41,071 nt of DNA. It comes from Gemmataceae bacterium (GTDB lineage Bacteria > Planctomycetota > Planctomycetia > Gemmatales > Gemmataceae). A program made the translations under genes and the position numbers. Where the stretch lies: positions 1 through 41,071 of the forward strand of contig SIAJ01000048.1 of the NCBI GenBank assembly GCA_009691845.1, given 5' to 3'. Every line of letters begins with the position of its first letter. The first letter of the stretch is position 1. This document shows, in pieces, positions 1-7,331 of the stretch. The notes under the pieces are model-generated. The model saw nothing but the letters and a program-made list of their open reading frames with translations. It was not told the origin of the DNA and did no database searches.

Positions 1-1853
1 CCAAACGCTTGCGTGAGGCACACGAGTGCCTCTTCGCCCCTAGCGGCTTCGACGACCACGCTCACGCAGACCTCACTCGTGTTGATCATGGCGATGTTGA
101 TCCCTCGGCTCGCCAGGGCTCCGAACATGGTGCGGGCCACGCCGGTGTGGGTTCTCATACCCACGCCGTGAACGAACAGGATCGCCACGTCGGATTCGCC
201 GGCGACGCGAGACGAGGGGTCAATTAAACGTACCGCATCCTGGGTTCGCTTGAGTGCTCGCGTTAAATCGCCTTTCGGCACCGTGAAGGACAATTCCGCT
301 TTTCCGGGTGCAGTGAGATTCTGCACGATCATATCCACGCTGATATGCCCGGCCGCGACGGCCTGGAACACGGCCGAGCAGTTGCCGGGCCGATCGGGCA
401 GGTCGAACACCGTCACGCGTCCGTAGCCGGTATGCAACTTCACGCCACTGATGACGATGTCTTCCATGCCCGACAGGCGTGCGATCGCGCTGGCGAAATC
501 GGCCTGGGCGTCGATGCGTGCGGAGGATTTCTGCGTTGACTCGATGGCCGAGGCTCCGGTGGCCTCGCCGGCACCTGGGCGTGCCTTGTCCAGACCGAAG
601 ACGGCATGGACCGCCTTCAATGCTTTGATGCCGTCGGCCTTGTCGACCAGAACCGAAATCTTGATGTCGCCGGTGGTGATCATCTTCATGTTCACCCCCT
701 CGGCCGTGAGAGCGGCGAACATTTTCTCAGCCACGGCCGTCTGCGTGCGCATCCCGGCACCGACCACGGAAACTTTGCAAACGTCCTCGATGGGGCCGAT
801 CGTGCCGCCGAGTTCCGCCATGATCGGCTGCATGATGGCGATGGTTGCGTTCAAATCGTTCCGAAGCACCGTGAAGCCGATCGAGGCTCGGCCATTCTGC
901 CCCACGCTTTGGCCGACCATGTCGACGGCAACGTTCTTGCTGGCAATGGCCGTGAAGATGCGATGGCTGACACCCGGGCGGTCGGGCACGTTCTCCAGGA
1001 ATACGCGGACTTCGTCTTTCGCGAGAGCCGCGCCAGCCACAGGAAATCGGGACATCCACTCCGCCTCGGGAACGATCCAGGTTCCTTCCGCGTCGGCGAA
1101 ACTACTTCGCACCATCAGCGGCACATCATACTTCTTCGCGAATTCGATCGATCGCGAGTGCATGACACCGGCACCCATGCTCGCCATTTCGAGCATCTCG
1201 TCGTAACTGATCGCGTCCATCTTGCGGGCTTCGGGAACCAGGCGCGGGTCCGTCGTGTATACGCCGTCAACATCGGTGTAGATTTCACATTGGACTGGAC
1301 TTGTCTTGCTGCCGTCCCCGGATTCAACCGGACGGGCGAGATCGGCAAGGATGGATAACTTGAGCGCTGCCGCAAGCGCCACCGCCGTAGTATCCGAACC
1401 GCCCCGGCCCAGCGTGGTGATATTCGCTTTCTCGTCCACGCCCTGAAAGCCAGCGACGATGACGATTTGCCCGGAGTTCAGGGCCTCACGCATACGATCC
1501 GTGGAAATTTCCTTGATGCGAGCCTTGGTATGCGTGGAGTCCGTGCGAATGCCGACTTGCACGCCCGTGAAGCTGACAGCCGGTTCGCCGAGTTCTTGAA
1601 TGGCCATCGCCATGAGTGCGATCGAGATTTGCTCGCCGGTGGCGAGCAGCATGTCCATTTCGCGGGCCGGAGGATTCTCGCTGATCTCGCTGGCCAGTTG
1701 GATCAAGTCATCCGTAGTGTCGCCGCGAGCGCTGACGACCACGACGACCTGATTGCCCGCTTGCTTGGCGCGTACGGCTCGACGAGCCGCCCGCATGATG
1801 CGCTCGGCATTAGCCACGCTGGAACCACCAAACTTTTGAACCACAACTGCCAT
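1..1853 (-). CDS. lysC: Aspartate kinase with four ACT domains (partial, runs off left edge)
   Basis: Phosphorylates L-aspartate in the first step of lysine, threonine and methionine synthesis. The frame is open without a stop from the ATG at 1853 to the window edge, giving 617 complete codons. The catalytic domain opens with KFGGSS (residues 7-12), then has the [12 protein letters not shown] motif and the [16 protein letters not shown] motif. Four ACT-type regulatory segments follow: about 281-345, 359-430, 477-540 and from 550 to the edge. The second pair repeats the first ([10 protein letters not shown] versus [20 protein letters not shown] versus [10 protein letters not shown]), joined by a linker rich in small residues near 425-450. 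Four ACT domains are known from some cyanobacterial enzymes; the usual lysC has two. ACT domains normally bind the feedback amino acids. A GAGGGA ribosome site lies just before the ATG. The end of the gene is outside the window. Confidence 0.96.
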   Translation of the reverse strand, partial: MAVVVQKFGGSSVANAERIMRAARRAVRAKQAGNQVVVVVSARGDTTDDLIQLASEISENPPAREMDMLLATGEQISIALMAMAIQELGEPAVSFTGVQVGIRTDSTHTKARIKEISTDRMREALNSGQIVIVAGFQGVDEKANITTLGRGGSDTTAVALAAALKLSILADLARPVESGDGSKTSPVQCEIYTDVDGVYTTDPRLVPEARKMDAISYDEMLEMASMGAGVMHSRSIEFAKKYDVPLMVRSSFADAEGTWIVPEAEWMSRFPVAGAALAKDEVRVFLENVPDRPGVSHRIFTAIASKNVAVDMVGQSVGQNGRASIGFTVLRNDLNATIAIMQPIMAELGGTIGPIEDVCKVSVVGAGMRTQTAVAEKMFAALTAEGVNMKMITTGDIKISVLVDKADGIKALKAVHAVFGLDKARPGAGEATGASAIESTQKSSARIDAQADFASAIARLSGMEDIVISGVKLHTGYGRVTVFDLPDRPGNCSAVFQAVAAGHISVDMIVQNLTAPGKAELSFTVPKGDLTRALKRTQDAVRLIDPSSRVAGESDVAILFVHGVGMRTHTGVARTMFGALASRGINIAMINTSEVCVSVVVEAARGEEALVCLTQAF

Positions 1854-1945
1854 GAGATCCCTCAACAGACGGAGAACGCGAAAGGGTAATGGTATGATCG
1901 AGGGTAAAAGCGGCGATTGCGATGTGCGAACAACTATCCCCGCGG

Positions 1946-2101
1946 TCAATCAAAGTAGTTTGCGAACACGATTGTGCTTCCGCCGGTGTAGCGGTAGCGA
2001 TTCGTGATCGTCAGGACCCGATAGACAACGTCCATGGGAATTTCCTGATCGTGAGCCCAGCTCAGAATACTGTTGTCGTAGGCAGGAGGACAACGGCACA
2101 C
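1946..2101 (-). CDS. Possible small ORF or gene remnant between rsmE and lysC
   Basis: This stretch reads as a plausible protein tail ending [18 protein letters not shown].. and stopping at TGA 1946-1948. It has an ATG at 2035 (29 residues) or a GTG at 2101 lying inside the repeat after rsmE (51 residues). The frame is the same as that of rsmE past its stop, but RsmE is already full length, so this is not an RsmE extension. Composition and third-position GC look like coding DNA. I do not recognise the family. It may be a tiny gene, the 3' end of a deleted gene, or chance. Confidence 0.28.
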   Translation of the reverse strand: MCRCPPAYDNSILSWAHDQEIPMDVVYRVLTITNRYRYTGGSTIVFANYFD

Positions 2102-2116
2102 GGAGTGTGCCTTCTA
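2095..2116 (-). repeat. GTAG-type palindromic intergenic repeat, copy 1
   Basis: Perfect palindrome GGCACAC-GGA-GTGTGCC (2095-2111) next to TTCTACTTT. Read on the minus strand it is AAAGTAG followed by a hairpin. The TAG at 2116-2114 is the stop codon of rsmE, so the repeat unit includes the gene's last codons. This is a single-unit copy of a family also seen at 4449, 10860, 17329, 24429 and 26079. Its place directly after a stop suggests a role in transcript ending or 3' end protection. Confidence 0.75.
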
Positions 2117-2836
2117 CTTTGAGTGCGATCCGCTGAGTCGAGTGGCTGCGACGATGGCCGCGGTTTCAACGCGGAGCACGCGGGACCCTAACGAAAACGT
2201 TTCCCAGCCTGCCTGCAATGCGGCTTGAATCTCGCTAGTGGAAAATCCTCCCTCCGGACCGATGGCCACGATCGCGTCCGCACCGGTTGAAGTTAGACTC
2301 TGGCTCGCATCTGGATTTGCAAGGAATCGCAGCCCTGGTTGCTTCACGCACCATTCGAGCCAAGGAGCGGGCGGATGTACACGCATCACCACATTTCGGC
2401 CGCACTGTTTGCTTGCTTCAATCACGGCTCGACGCAGCTTTTCCGTTTTCGCGTCGTCCAGTTTCACGATGCTGCGTTCGGTCATCAAAGGCGTAAAGTC
2501 GGTCACGCCGAGTTCCGTGAGTTTCTCGATCAGGAAGTCGCCACGGTCTCCCTTGGGCAAGGCACTGGCAATGTGCAACGCGAAGCCAAGTTCGCGTTCG
2601 GGCGTCTCCACACTCATGACTTGCAGGCGTATGCGTTTCTTGGCAACGTCCAGAATCCGGGCGGGATACTCGTGGCCATCGCCGTTGAAGAGAGTGACCA
2701 GATCGTCGGGCTTGAAACGGCGAACCGAGGAGAGGTGGTGGGCTTCTTGCCCCTCGAGTTCGACGATATCGCCCGGCTTCTGCCCGCCGCAGATGTTCGG
2801 GTAGAGGGGGTCGTCAAAAAAGAACCGATCGGACAC
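2114..2836 (-). CDS. rsmE: 16S rRNA (uracil-1498-N3)-methyltransferase RsmE
   Basis: Methylates U1498 of 16S rRNA in the decoding region using S-adenosylmethionine. The 240-residue length fits the family. An N-terminal PUA-like part includes EAHHLSSVRR (31-40). The SPOUT methyltransferase core contains ALPKGDRGDFLIEKLTELG (about 92-110), the SAM-binding knot motifs AIGPEGGF (191-198) and LGSRVLRVETA (216-226), which are diagnostic of RsmE. The ATG at 2836 is followed by a normal RsmE N-terminus. The stop codon TAG lies inside a palindromic repeat. The gene is upstream of lysC on the same strand with about 260 bases between, and divergent from the membrane gene at 2925. Confidence 0.95.
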   Translation of the reverse strand: MSDRFFFDDPLYPNICGGQKPGDIVELEGQEAHHLSSVRRFKPDDLVTLFNGDGHEYPARILDVAKKRIRLQVMSVETPERELGFALHIASALPKGDRGDFLIEKLTELGVTDFTPLMTERSIVKLDDAKTEKLRRAVIEASKQCGRNVVMRVHPPAPWLEWCVKQPGLRFLANPDASQSLTSTGADAIVAIGPEGGFSTSEIQAALQAGWETFSLGSRVLRVETAAIVAATRLSGSHSK

Positions 2837-2924
2837 GTGATAAACTCGGGTTTATTTTGGAACGGCTTTTGGGTTACACTCTGTGGTTGGAAGGACGCCG
2901 CCAACATCCAGGAAGGATGACGCC

Positions 2925-3599
2925 ATGACTGCGCCAATGCAACCGGGCCAACTGCCGACCCGCCAACAACTGGACGAGATCGACGCTCTCCTCCGTCGCA
3001 TGTTGTCGCTGCCCTCGATGACTCACGAACCGGAGCCGACGCTTCCCGCCACGTCTTTTGGTAGCACGCCCGCGGTTCGCGAAGTTGCACCGCAGCAACC
3101 ACCCACAAGCAGCGAACCGATCATCCGCTCCTGGCGGGTCGATTGGCCGCAAACTCCCCCGCCGGCGAGCCAGCCACCGCCTGCGGCGGCATGGGGGACG
3201 CCTGTTTCTGCTCCCGTTCAGCATACGCCTTGGGTGCCTCCGACACCTCCCACGGCAACCAGCCTGGGACCACAAGTCCCATTCGCACTGCCCGTGCACT
3301 CGAACGGTGCGCATTTGCTGCCAGTCGCGACGACCGTGCCATCGAGTTTCGTTGCACCTGCCACAGGCGAGAAAACGACCTCGTTATTTGTTTTGGCTCT
3401 GCTGCTGCTGAACGGGACCTTCAATTTTTTCACCTATTTGCTTGGGCCACTCGGCACCTGGTTGCGTGGCTCCGGCCGAGGTTCGCTCGGCTGGTTGGGC
3501 ATTCTAATGGTCCTCGGCTCAGCCGTCTGGGCTTTTGGGAACTGGTACGGATACGAGTGGCCCAAGATTCCGCTCGATCGGCTCCGAATTCCACAATGA
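2925..3599 (+). CDS. Proline-rich membrane protein of unknown function
   Basis: A 224-residue protein that I cannot assign to a named family. The N-terminal 150 residues are rich in Pro, Thr and Gln with no clear fold and begin with a short helix-like stretch (LDEIDALLRRMLSL). Two membrane segments follow at about 153-174 (SLFVLALLLLNGTFNFF..) and 188-207 (GWLGILMVLGSAVWAFGNW), with a short basic C-terminus. I chose ATG 2925 over the in-frame GTG at 2883 because AGGAAGG sits 8 bases before 2925. It is followed about 100 bases later by two more membrane-protein genes in the same direction, which may form one transcript. It is divergent from rsmE. Confidence 0.8.
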   Translation: MTAPMQPGQLPTRQQLDEIDALLRRMLSLPSMTHEPEPTLPATSFGSTPAVREVAPQQPPTSSEPIIRSWRVDWPQTPPPASQPPPAAAWGTPVSAPVQHTPWVPPTPPTATSLGPQVPFALPVHSNGAHLLPVATTVPSSFVAPATGEKTTSLFVLALLLLNGTFNFFTYLLGPLGTWLRGSGRGSLGWLGILMVLGSAVWAFGNWYGYEWPKIPLDRLRIPQ

Positions 3600-3698
3600 T
3601 GCTGGCCTTTCAGAAACGGCCACATGTTCTAAGATAATGCACTTGCTGGCGAAATACGATTGTCGCCAATCTTTCCACGTGTCTCGAACCCTGGCCGT

Positions 3699-4259
3699 AT
3701 GTCGTCTCCTAAGCCGCCGTCACCACCCCCACCGCCACCAATCAAACTCGATTTCGTGGCTGGGCTTCTCAGTTACCTGGTCCCAGGTCTCGGCCAACTC
3801 ACACAAGGTCGCGTGGGCAAAGGGCTCCTCTACCTGGTCTGCTTGTACACGCTATTCTTCTACGGCATGAACTTGGGAAAGTGGCAGAACGTCTATCTGC
3901 CAAACTACGTGGAAGAAGGGAACGTGAATGCGAAGAAGGGATTAGCCTCGAATCTTTACACACGGTTTCAGTTCGTCGGCCAGTTTCCGATTGGCATCGC
4001 CGCCTGGCCCGCCCTCTATCAATACTACTCGAGTGGCGAAGACAAAGACGCCAATCCCCCCATGAACGGTTGGATGCGTGCTCCCAGTGTCGTACGAATT
4101 AACGAACTGCAGCGCGACACGGATAAGACCTGGGATCTCGGCTGGGTCTATACGATCATCGCCGGCGTGCTCAATGTCCTCGTGATTTACGATGCACTGG
4201 CTGGTCCCGCGTTCCGCCAGGCGAAGGCCGCTCCCCCTCAGGAGACGCCACCCACATGA
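3699..4259 (+). CDS. Small multi-pass membrane protein, DUF6677/TM2-like
   Basis: A 186-residue protein starting with a proline run (SPPPPPPIK), then a TM2-like element FVAGLLSYLVPGLGQLTQGRVGKGLLYLVCLYTLFFYG (in parts, residues 18-56), a central loop, a second hydrophobic stretch (FPIGIAAWPALYQYY) and a last membrane segment WVYTIIAGVLNVLVIYDAL. The PGLGQ..QGR.GKG pattern is typical of TM2-type proteins; I believe planctomycetes carry this as DUF6677, from memory. No clear ribosome site marks the start; ATG 3699 was preferred to the in-frame TTG at 3660. Its stop overlaps the next start (ATGA at 4256-4259), so the two are probably translated together. Confidence 0.8.
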   Translation: MSSPKPPSPPPPPPIKLDFVAGLLSYLVPGLGQLTQGRVGKGLLYLVCLYTLFFYGMNLGKWQNVYLPNYVEEGNVNAKKGLASNLYTRFQFVGQFPIGIAAWPALYQYYSSGEDKDANPPMNGWMRAPSVVRINELQRDTDKTWDLGWVYTIIAGVLNVLVIYDALAGPAFRQAKAAPPQETPPT

Positions 4260-4432
4260 GCATTTACATCCATCTGCCGATCCTGATTGTCGTCGTCAGT
4301 CTGGTGTACAGTGCCACACGCCACGACAACTGGAACAAGATCCTCCACGAAGCTCTTCATTGGGGCTTTCGGATGACCTCCTTCTTGGTGGCCATCGGCT
4401 TGATCCTGTTTGCTCTTTCGACGTTCCTGTGA
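4256..4432 (+). CDS. 58-residue membrane protein coupled to the gene upstream
   Basis: A short gene with ATG overlapping the TGA of the preceding gene (ATGA). It encodes 58 residues with two membrane segments: about 5-19 (IHLPILIVVVSLVYSA) and 40-58 (MTSFLVAIGLILFALSTFL), joined by a loop with HDNWNKILHEALHWG. The stop is TGA 4430-4432. Tight overlap, a sensible hydrophobic pattern and coding-like base use support a real gene. I know no named family; the link to the TM2-like gene suggests a shared membrane role. Confidence 0.7.
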   Translation: MSIYIHLPILIVVVSLVYSATRHDNWNKILHEALHWGFRMTSFLVAIGLILFALSTFL

Positions 4433-4448
4433 TTTCTAACGCAACATC

Positions 4449-4501
4449 GTAGTCGGCACAGTCCGAGTGCCGACCTCCCGCACACGGACTGTGCGGGCTA
4501 C
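4449..4501. repeat. GTAG-type repeat, copy 2 (two hairpins facing each other)
   Basis: Starts GTAG and ends CTAC. It contains two hairpins, TCGGCAC/GTGCCGA and CCCGCACA/TGTGCGGG, and the outer halves also pair with each other (GCACAGTCCG shared). It lies between convergent genes ending at 4432 (+) and 4498 (-), so it may serve as a two-way terminator. The TAG stop of the DUF1080 gene (4500-4498) is part of the repeat. Confidence 0.8.
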
Positions 4502-5211
4502 TTGAGTGCACGCACCTTGAAATTGCGGAAGGCCACCGGCCCGTGGTCCCCTTGCAACATGAGCGGGCCTGTGGCCATCTCCGGCTTGATGTGATTGTGT
4601 CCGGTCGGCGATTGCAATTCCTGATTTGTGTGAACGGCCTCGCCATTCAACGTGGCTTTCACGAGCTTCGCGTGTGCCATCTTCTTGCCATCTTTGTCGA
4701 AGCGTGGAGCGAGAAAGATCACGTCCAGCGATTGCCATTCCCCGGCGGGCTTGGCAGCGTTCGTCTTCGGGGCGATGCCTTGATCCAGATAACGGTACTT
4801 CGGCTTCAGTTCGGCACGCGGATAGATGCCGCCGCAATCGTCGCCTGTTAGTTCCTTCTTGCCGTGGCTATCGGTGATCTGAATTTCGTAATGCCCGTGG
4901 AATTTGAGCCCGGAATTCGAGCCCTTCGCGATGCAAAATTCAAGATGCACTTCGTGATCGCCGTACTTCTCCTTGGTGTACAGGTCGGCGGCGGTTCCTT
5001 TCGCTCCGTTAATCAGAATGCCGGAGCCTGCCTCAAATTTTAGCTTCTTCGGATTCGCGGTATCGAGTGAAAGGCTCCTTGCAAACGCCCAGGAATCCTG
5101 CTTGCCGGTGAAGGAATCGAGCTTGTCGCTCCCGAACAACTCGACCCAAGGTTTCTCGTCGGCACAGAGAGATGAGGAAAAAGCGAGCAAGAGGCCGAAT
5201 GAACGCATCAT
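4498..5211 (-). CDS. Secreted DUF1080 protein (3-keto-disaccharide hydrolase-like domain)
   Basis: A 237-residue exported protein. The N-terminus MMRSFGLLLAFSSSLCA is a signal peptide, with cleavage likely before DEKP. The rest is one concanavalin-type beta-sandwich of the DUF1080 family: WVELFGSDKLDSF near the start, then GDHEVHLEFCIAKGSNSGLKFHGHYEIQI, DDCGGIYPR and GPLMLQGDHGPVAFRNFKVR at the end. The family is very abundant in planctomycetes; some members act on 3-keto sugars, but the substrate here cannot be told. ATG 5211 was chosen because GGAG lies 8 bases upstream; ATG 5208 is also possible, and upstream in-frame codons lack a signal peptide context. Its stop codon falls within a GTAG-type repeat. 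Confidence 0.9.
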   Translation of the reverse strand: MMRSFGLLLAFSSSLCADEKPWVELFGSDKLDSFTGKQDSWAFARSLSLDTANPKKLKFEAGSGILINGAKGTAADLYTKEKYGDHEVHLEFCIAKGSNSGLKFHGHYEIQITDSHGKKELTGDDCGGIYPRAELKPKYRYLDQGIAPKTNAAKPAGEWQSLDVIFLAPRFDKDGKKMAHAKLVKATLNGEAVHTNQELQSPTGHNHIKPEMATGPLMLQGDHGPVAFRNFKVRALK

Positions 5212-5285
5212 GTTGGTTTCTCCAGATTCCTTGACCAAGCAGAAGTCCGACGACGGTAGAATATTGGAAACTCCGGAGGTGGTTC

Positions 5286-5708
5286 ATGGGATCCGTTGCA
5301 ATGGGAAAGGTTCGGGTCGAAGCTAAAGTGACAAATCTCTCCGACGCCGATGCCTTGAAGACCGGCACCATTGGACCAGAACCGGTTCGCTCGCTTACCG
5401 TACCGAACGCTCTCGCGGATTCCGGAGCACCCACTCTTGCCTCGCCCACGAGCGTGATCGTTCAACTCGGACTGGTCCAGAATGGCTCGAAGCGAGGCCG
5501 AACCGCGAGTGGCGTGGCGGACATCCATCTTTACGACGTTGTGCAAGGCCGTGAGTATGCGGTCGATGTCATGTAACGGCCCGAGGGTTCACCCGTACTG
5601 ATTGGCCAGGTCCCGTTGGAGTGATTCGATTTCGTGAGAGACATGCGTGGCCAACGATTGATCGGAACCACCGATCGTGGCAGAGAGCAGATACTCGACT
5701 TGTTGTGA
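5286..5708 (+). pseudogene. Decayed retropepsin-like aspartyl protease gene with two in-frame stops
   Basis: The frame starting at 5286 (or the better ATG at 5301) encodes MGKVRVEAKVTNLSD... with NALADSGAPTLASPTSVI, the D-S/T-G-A catalytic motif of small clan AA (retropepsin-like) proteases, then QLGL and DVVQGREYAVDVM. A TAA at 5574-5576 interrupts it, but the same frame goes on as RPEGSPVLIGQVPLE, a second stop TGA at 5622-5624, then FDFVRDMRGQRLIG up to TGA 5706-5708. PVLIGQVPLE and D.RGQRLIG are the expected C-terminal motifs, so two nonsense changes have broken one gene without a frameshift. The flanks are the divergent DUF1080 gene and malQ. Readthrough is possible but less likely. Confidence 0.75.
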
Positions 5709-5771
5709 GTTGCCTCTCGATCAGATCCGTCATCCAATAACGTAGGCCCCCGACACCCCGACGAGACTGGC

Positions 5772-7304
5772 ATGTCACACCGGTATCCGCGTAGTTCTGG
5801 AATTCTTCTTCACCCCACCAGCCTTCCCGGTCCGTTTGGGATCGGCGATCTTGGACCATCCGCTCACGCGTGGGTAGACACGCTGAGCAAGGCGCATCAG
5901 AGTTGGTGGCAGATGCTCCCCCTCGGCCCCACCGGCTACGGGGACTCTCCTTACCAATCGTTTTCCACTTTCGCGGGCAACCTGAATCTCATAAGCCCGG
6001 AACTGCTCGTTCGCGATGGTCTGATCCGGGAACAAGAGATCGGCAATGTCCAGTTTCGCGATGATCGGGTGGACTACCTGGCCGTAGAGCCGTTCAAGAT
6101 GCGACTGGCACGCCAAGCCTGGGAGAACTACCGCAACGGACGCACGGCACATTTGAAGGACGCATACGAAGCCTTCGTTCATGACAAGCAGGATTGGCTC
6201 AGCGACTACGCCTTGTTCATGACCCTCAAGGAAGCACGACAAGGCGAGCCGTGGTACGAGTGGCCGACCGAGTTTCGTCGCCGAGATACGAGTGGAGCCG
6301 TGCTCGCATTCGCCGAGGAAGAGTTGTCCGACGAACTTGGAACCTATCAATTCGGCCAATTCTTGTTCTTCCGACAGTGGCAGGAACTTCGCGAACACGC
6401 TCACGCCAGCGGTATCCGCCTCATCGGTGATCTACCGATCTTCGTCTCCCCGGATTCGGCCGATGTCTGGTCGAATCCTCGCCTATATTTGCTCGACGAC
6501 TCTTTGCGACCGCGTGTGGTTGCGGGAGTTCCTCCGGATTATTTCAGTCGCACCGGCCAGTTGTGGGGGAATCCACACTACGACTGGGAAGCGATGCGAG
6601 CCACCGGCTACGCCTGGTGGAAAGCTCGCCTCAAGACAACCTTGGAAATGGTGGATGTCGTTCGTCTCGACCACTTCCGAGGATTCTTGGCCGCCTGGCA
6701 AGTCGAAGCCGGCGAAACCACGGCCATCAACGGCAAGTGGGTGCCAGGTCCAGGTGCCGACCTGTTCCGCGAAATGAAGTCGGCTTTCGGCGACCTTCGG
6801 TTGATAGCGGAAGACCTCGGCGAGATCACGCCGGACGTGTTTGCCTTGCGTGACGAGCTTGGCTTGCCGGGCATGAAGATTCTCCAGTTCGCGTTCGACT
6901 CGCCCAAGAATCAGTTTCTGCCTCATCATTATCCAACGAATTGTGTCGTTTACACCGGCACGCACGACAACGACACGACGCACGGCTGGTATGCGACTGC
7001 TCCGGAGAAGGAACGCGATTTCTGTCGCAGATACACCGCCCGCGACGGCTCGGACATTGCGTGGGATCTCATTCGACTGGCGTGGTCCAGCGTGGCCGAC
7101 CTGGCGATTGCCCCGCTTCAGGATGTGCTCGATCTGGGCACCGCGTTCCGCATGAACTTGCCAGGCACCGCGACCGGGAACTGGCACTGGCGCATGCCCG
7201 CGACCGGCCTGAACGACTGGGCCGCGAGCCGACTGATCGAGATGACGGAGGTTTATGGGAGGAAGCAGGTCGAGTCGGCTCAGCCTGCGCCGATCCAGAG
7301 TTGA
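5772..7304 (+). CDS. malQ: 4-alpha-glucanotransferase (amylomaltase, GH77)
   Basis: Transfers alpha-1,4-glucan segments between maltodextrins or to glucose, in cytoplasmic glycogen and maltodextrin use. The 510-residue length matches bacterial short-form amylomaltases. It begins RSSGILLHPTSLPGPFGIGDLG and has LPLGPTGYGDSPYQSFSTFAGN (about 50-70). The three GH77 catalytic acids are visible: nucleophile D300 in VVRLDHFRGF, acid/base E347 in LIAEDLGEI, and D399 in YTGTHDND. The loop VPPDYFSRTGQLWGNP (253-268) is also typical. No signal peptide. The ATG at 5772 gives a normal N-terminus, although the ribosome site is weak. The end is 27 bases from the convergent mutL end. Confidence 0.96.
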   Translation: MSHRYPRSSGILLHPTSLPGPFGIGDLGPSAHAWVDTLSKAHQSWWQMLPLGPTGYGDSPYQSFSTFAGNLNLISPELLVRDGLIREQEIGNVQFRDDRVDYLAVEPFKMRLARQAWENYRNGRTAHLKDAYEAFVHDKQDWLSDYALFMTLKEARQGEPWYEWPTEFRRRDTSGAVLAFAEEELSDELGTYQFGQFLFFRQWQELREHAHASGIRLIGDLPIFVSPDSADVWSNPRLYLLDDSLRPRVVAGVPPDYFSRTGQLWGNPHYDWEAMRATGYAWWKARLKTTLEMVDVVRLDHFRGFLAAWQVEAGETTAINGKWVPGPGADLFREMKSAFGDLRLIAEDLGEITPDVFALRDELGLPGMKILQFAFDSPKNQFLPHHYPTNCVVYTGTHDNDTTHGWYATAPEKERDFCRRYTARDGSDIAWDLIRLAWSSVADLAIAPLQDVLDLGTAFRMNLPGTATGNWHWRMPATGLNDWAASRLIEMTEVYGRKQVESAQPAPIQS

Positions 7305-7331
7305 CTTCGATGACTGGCAAACGAGATTGTC

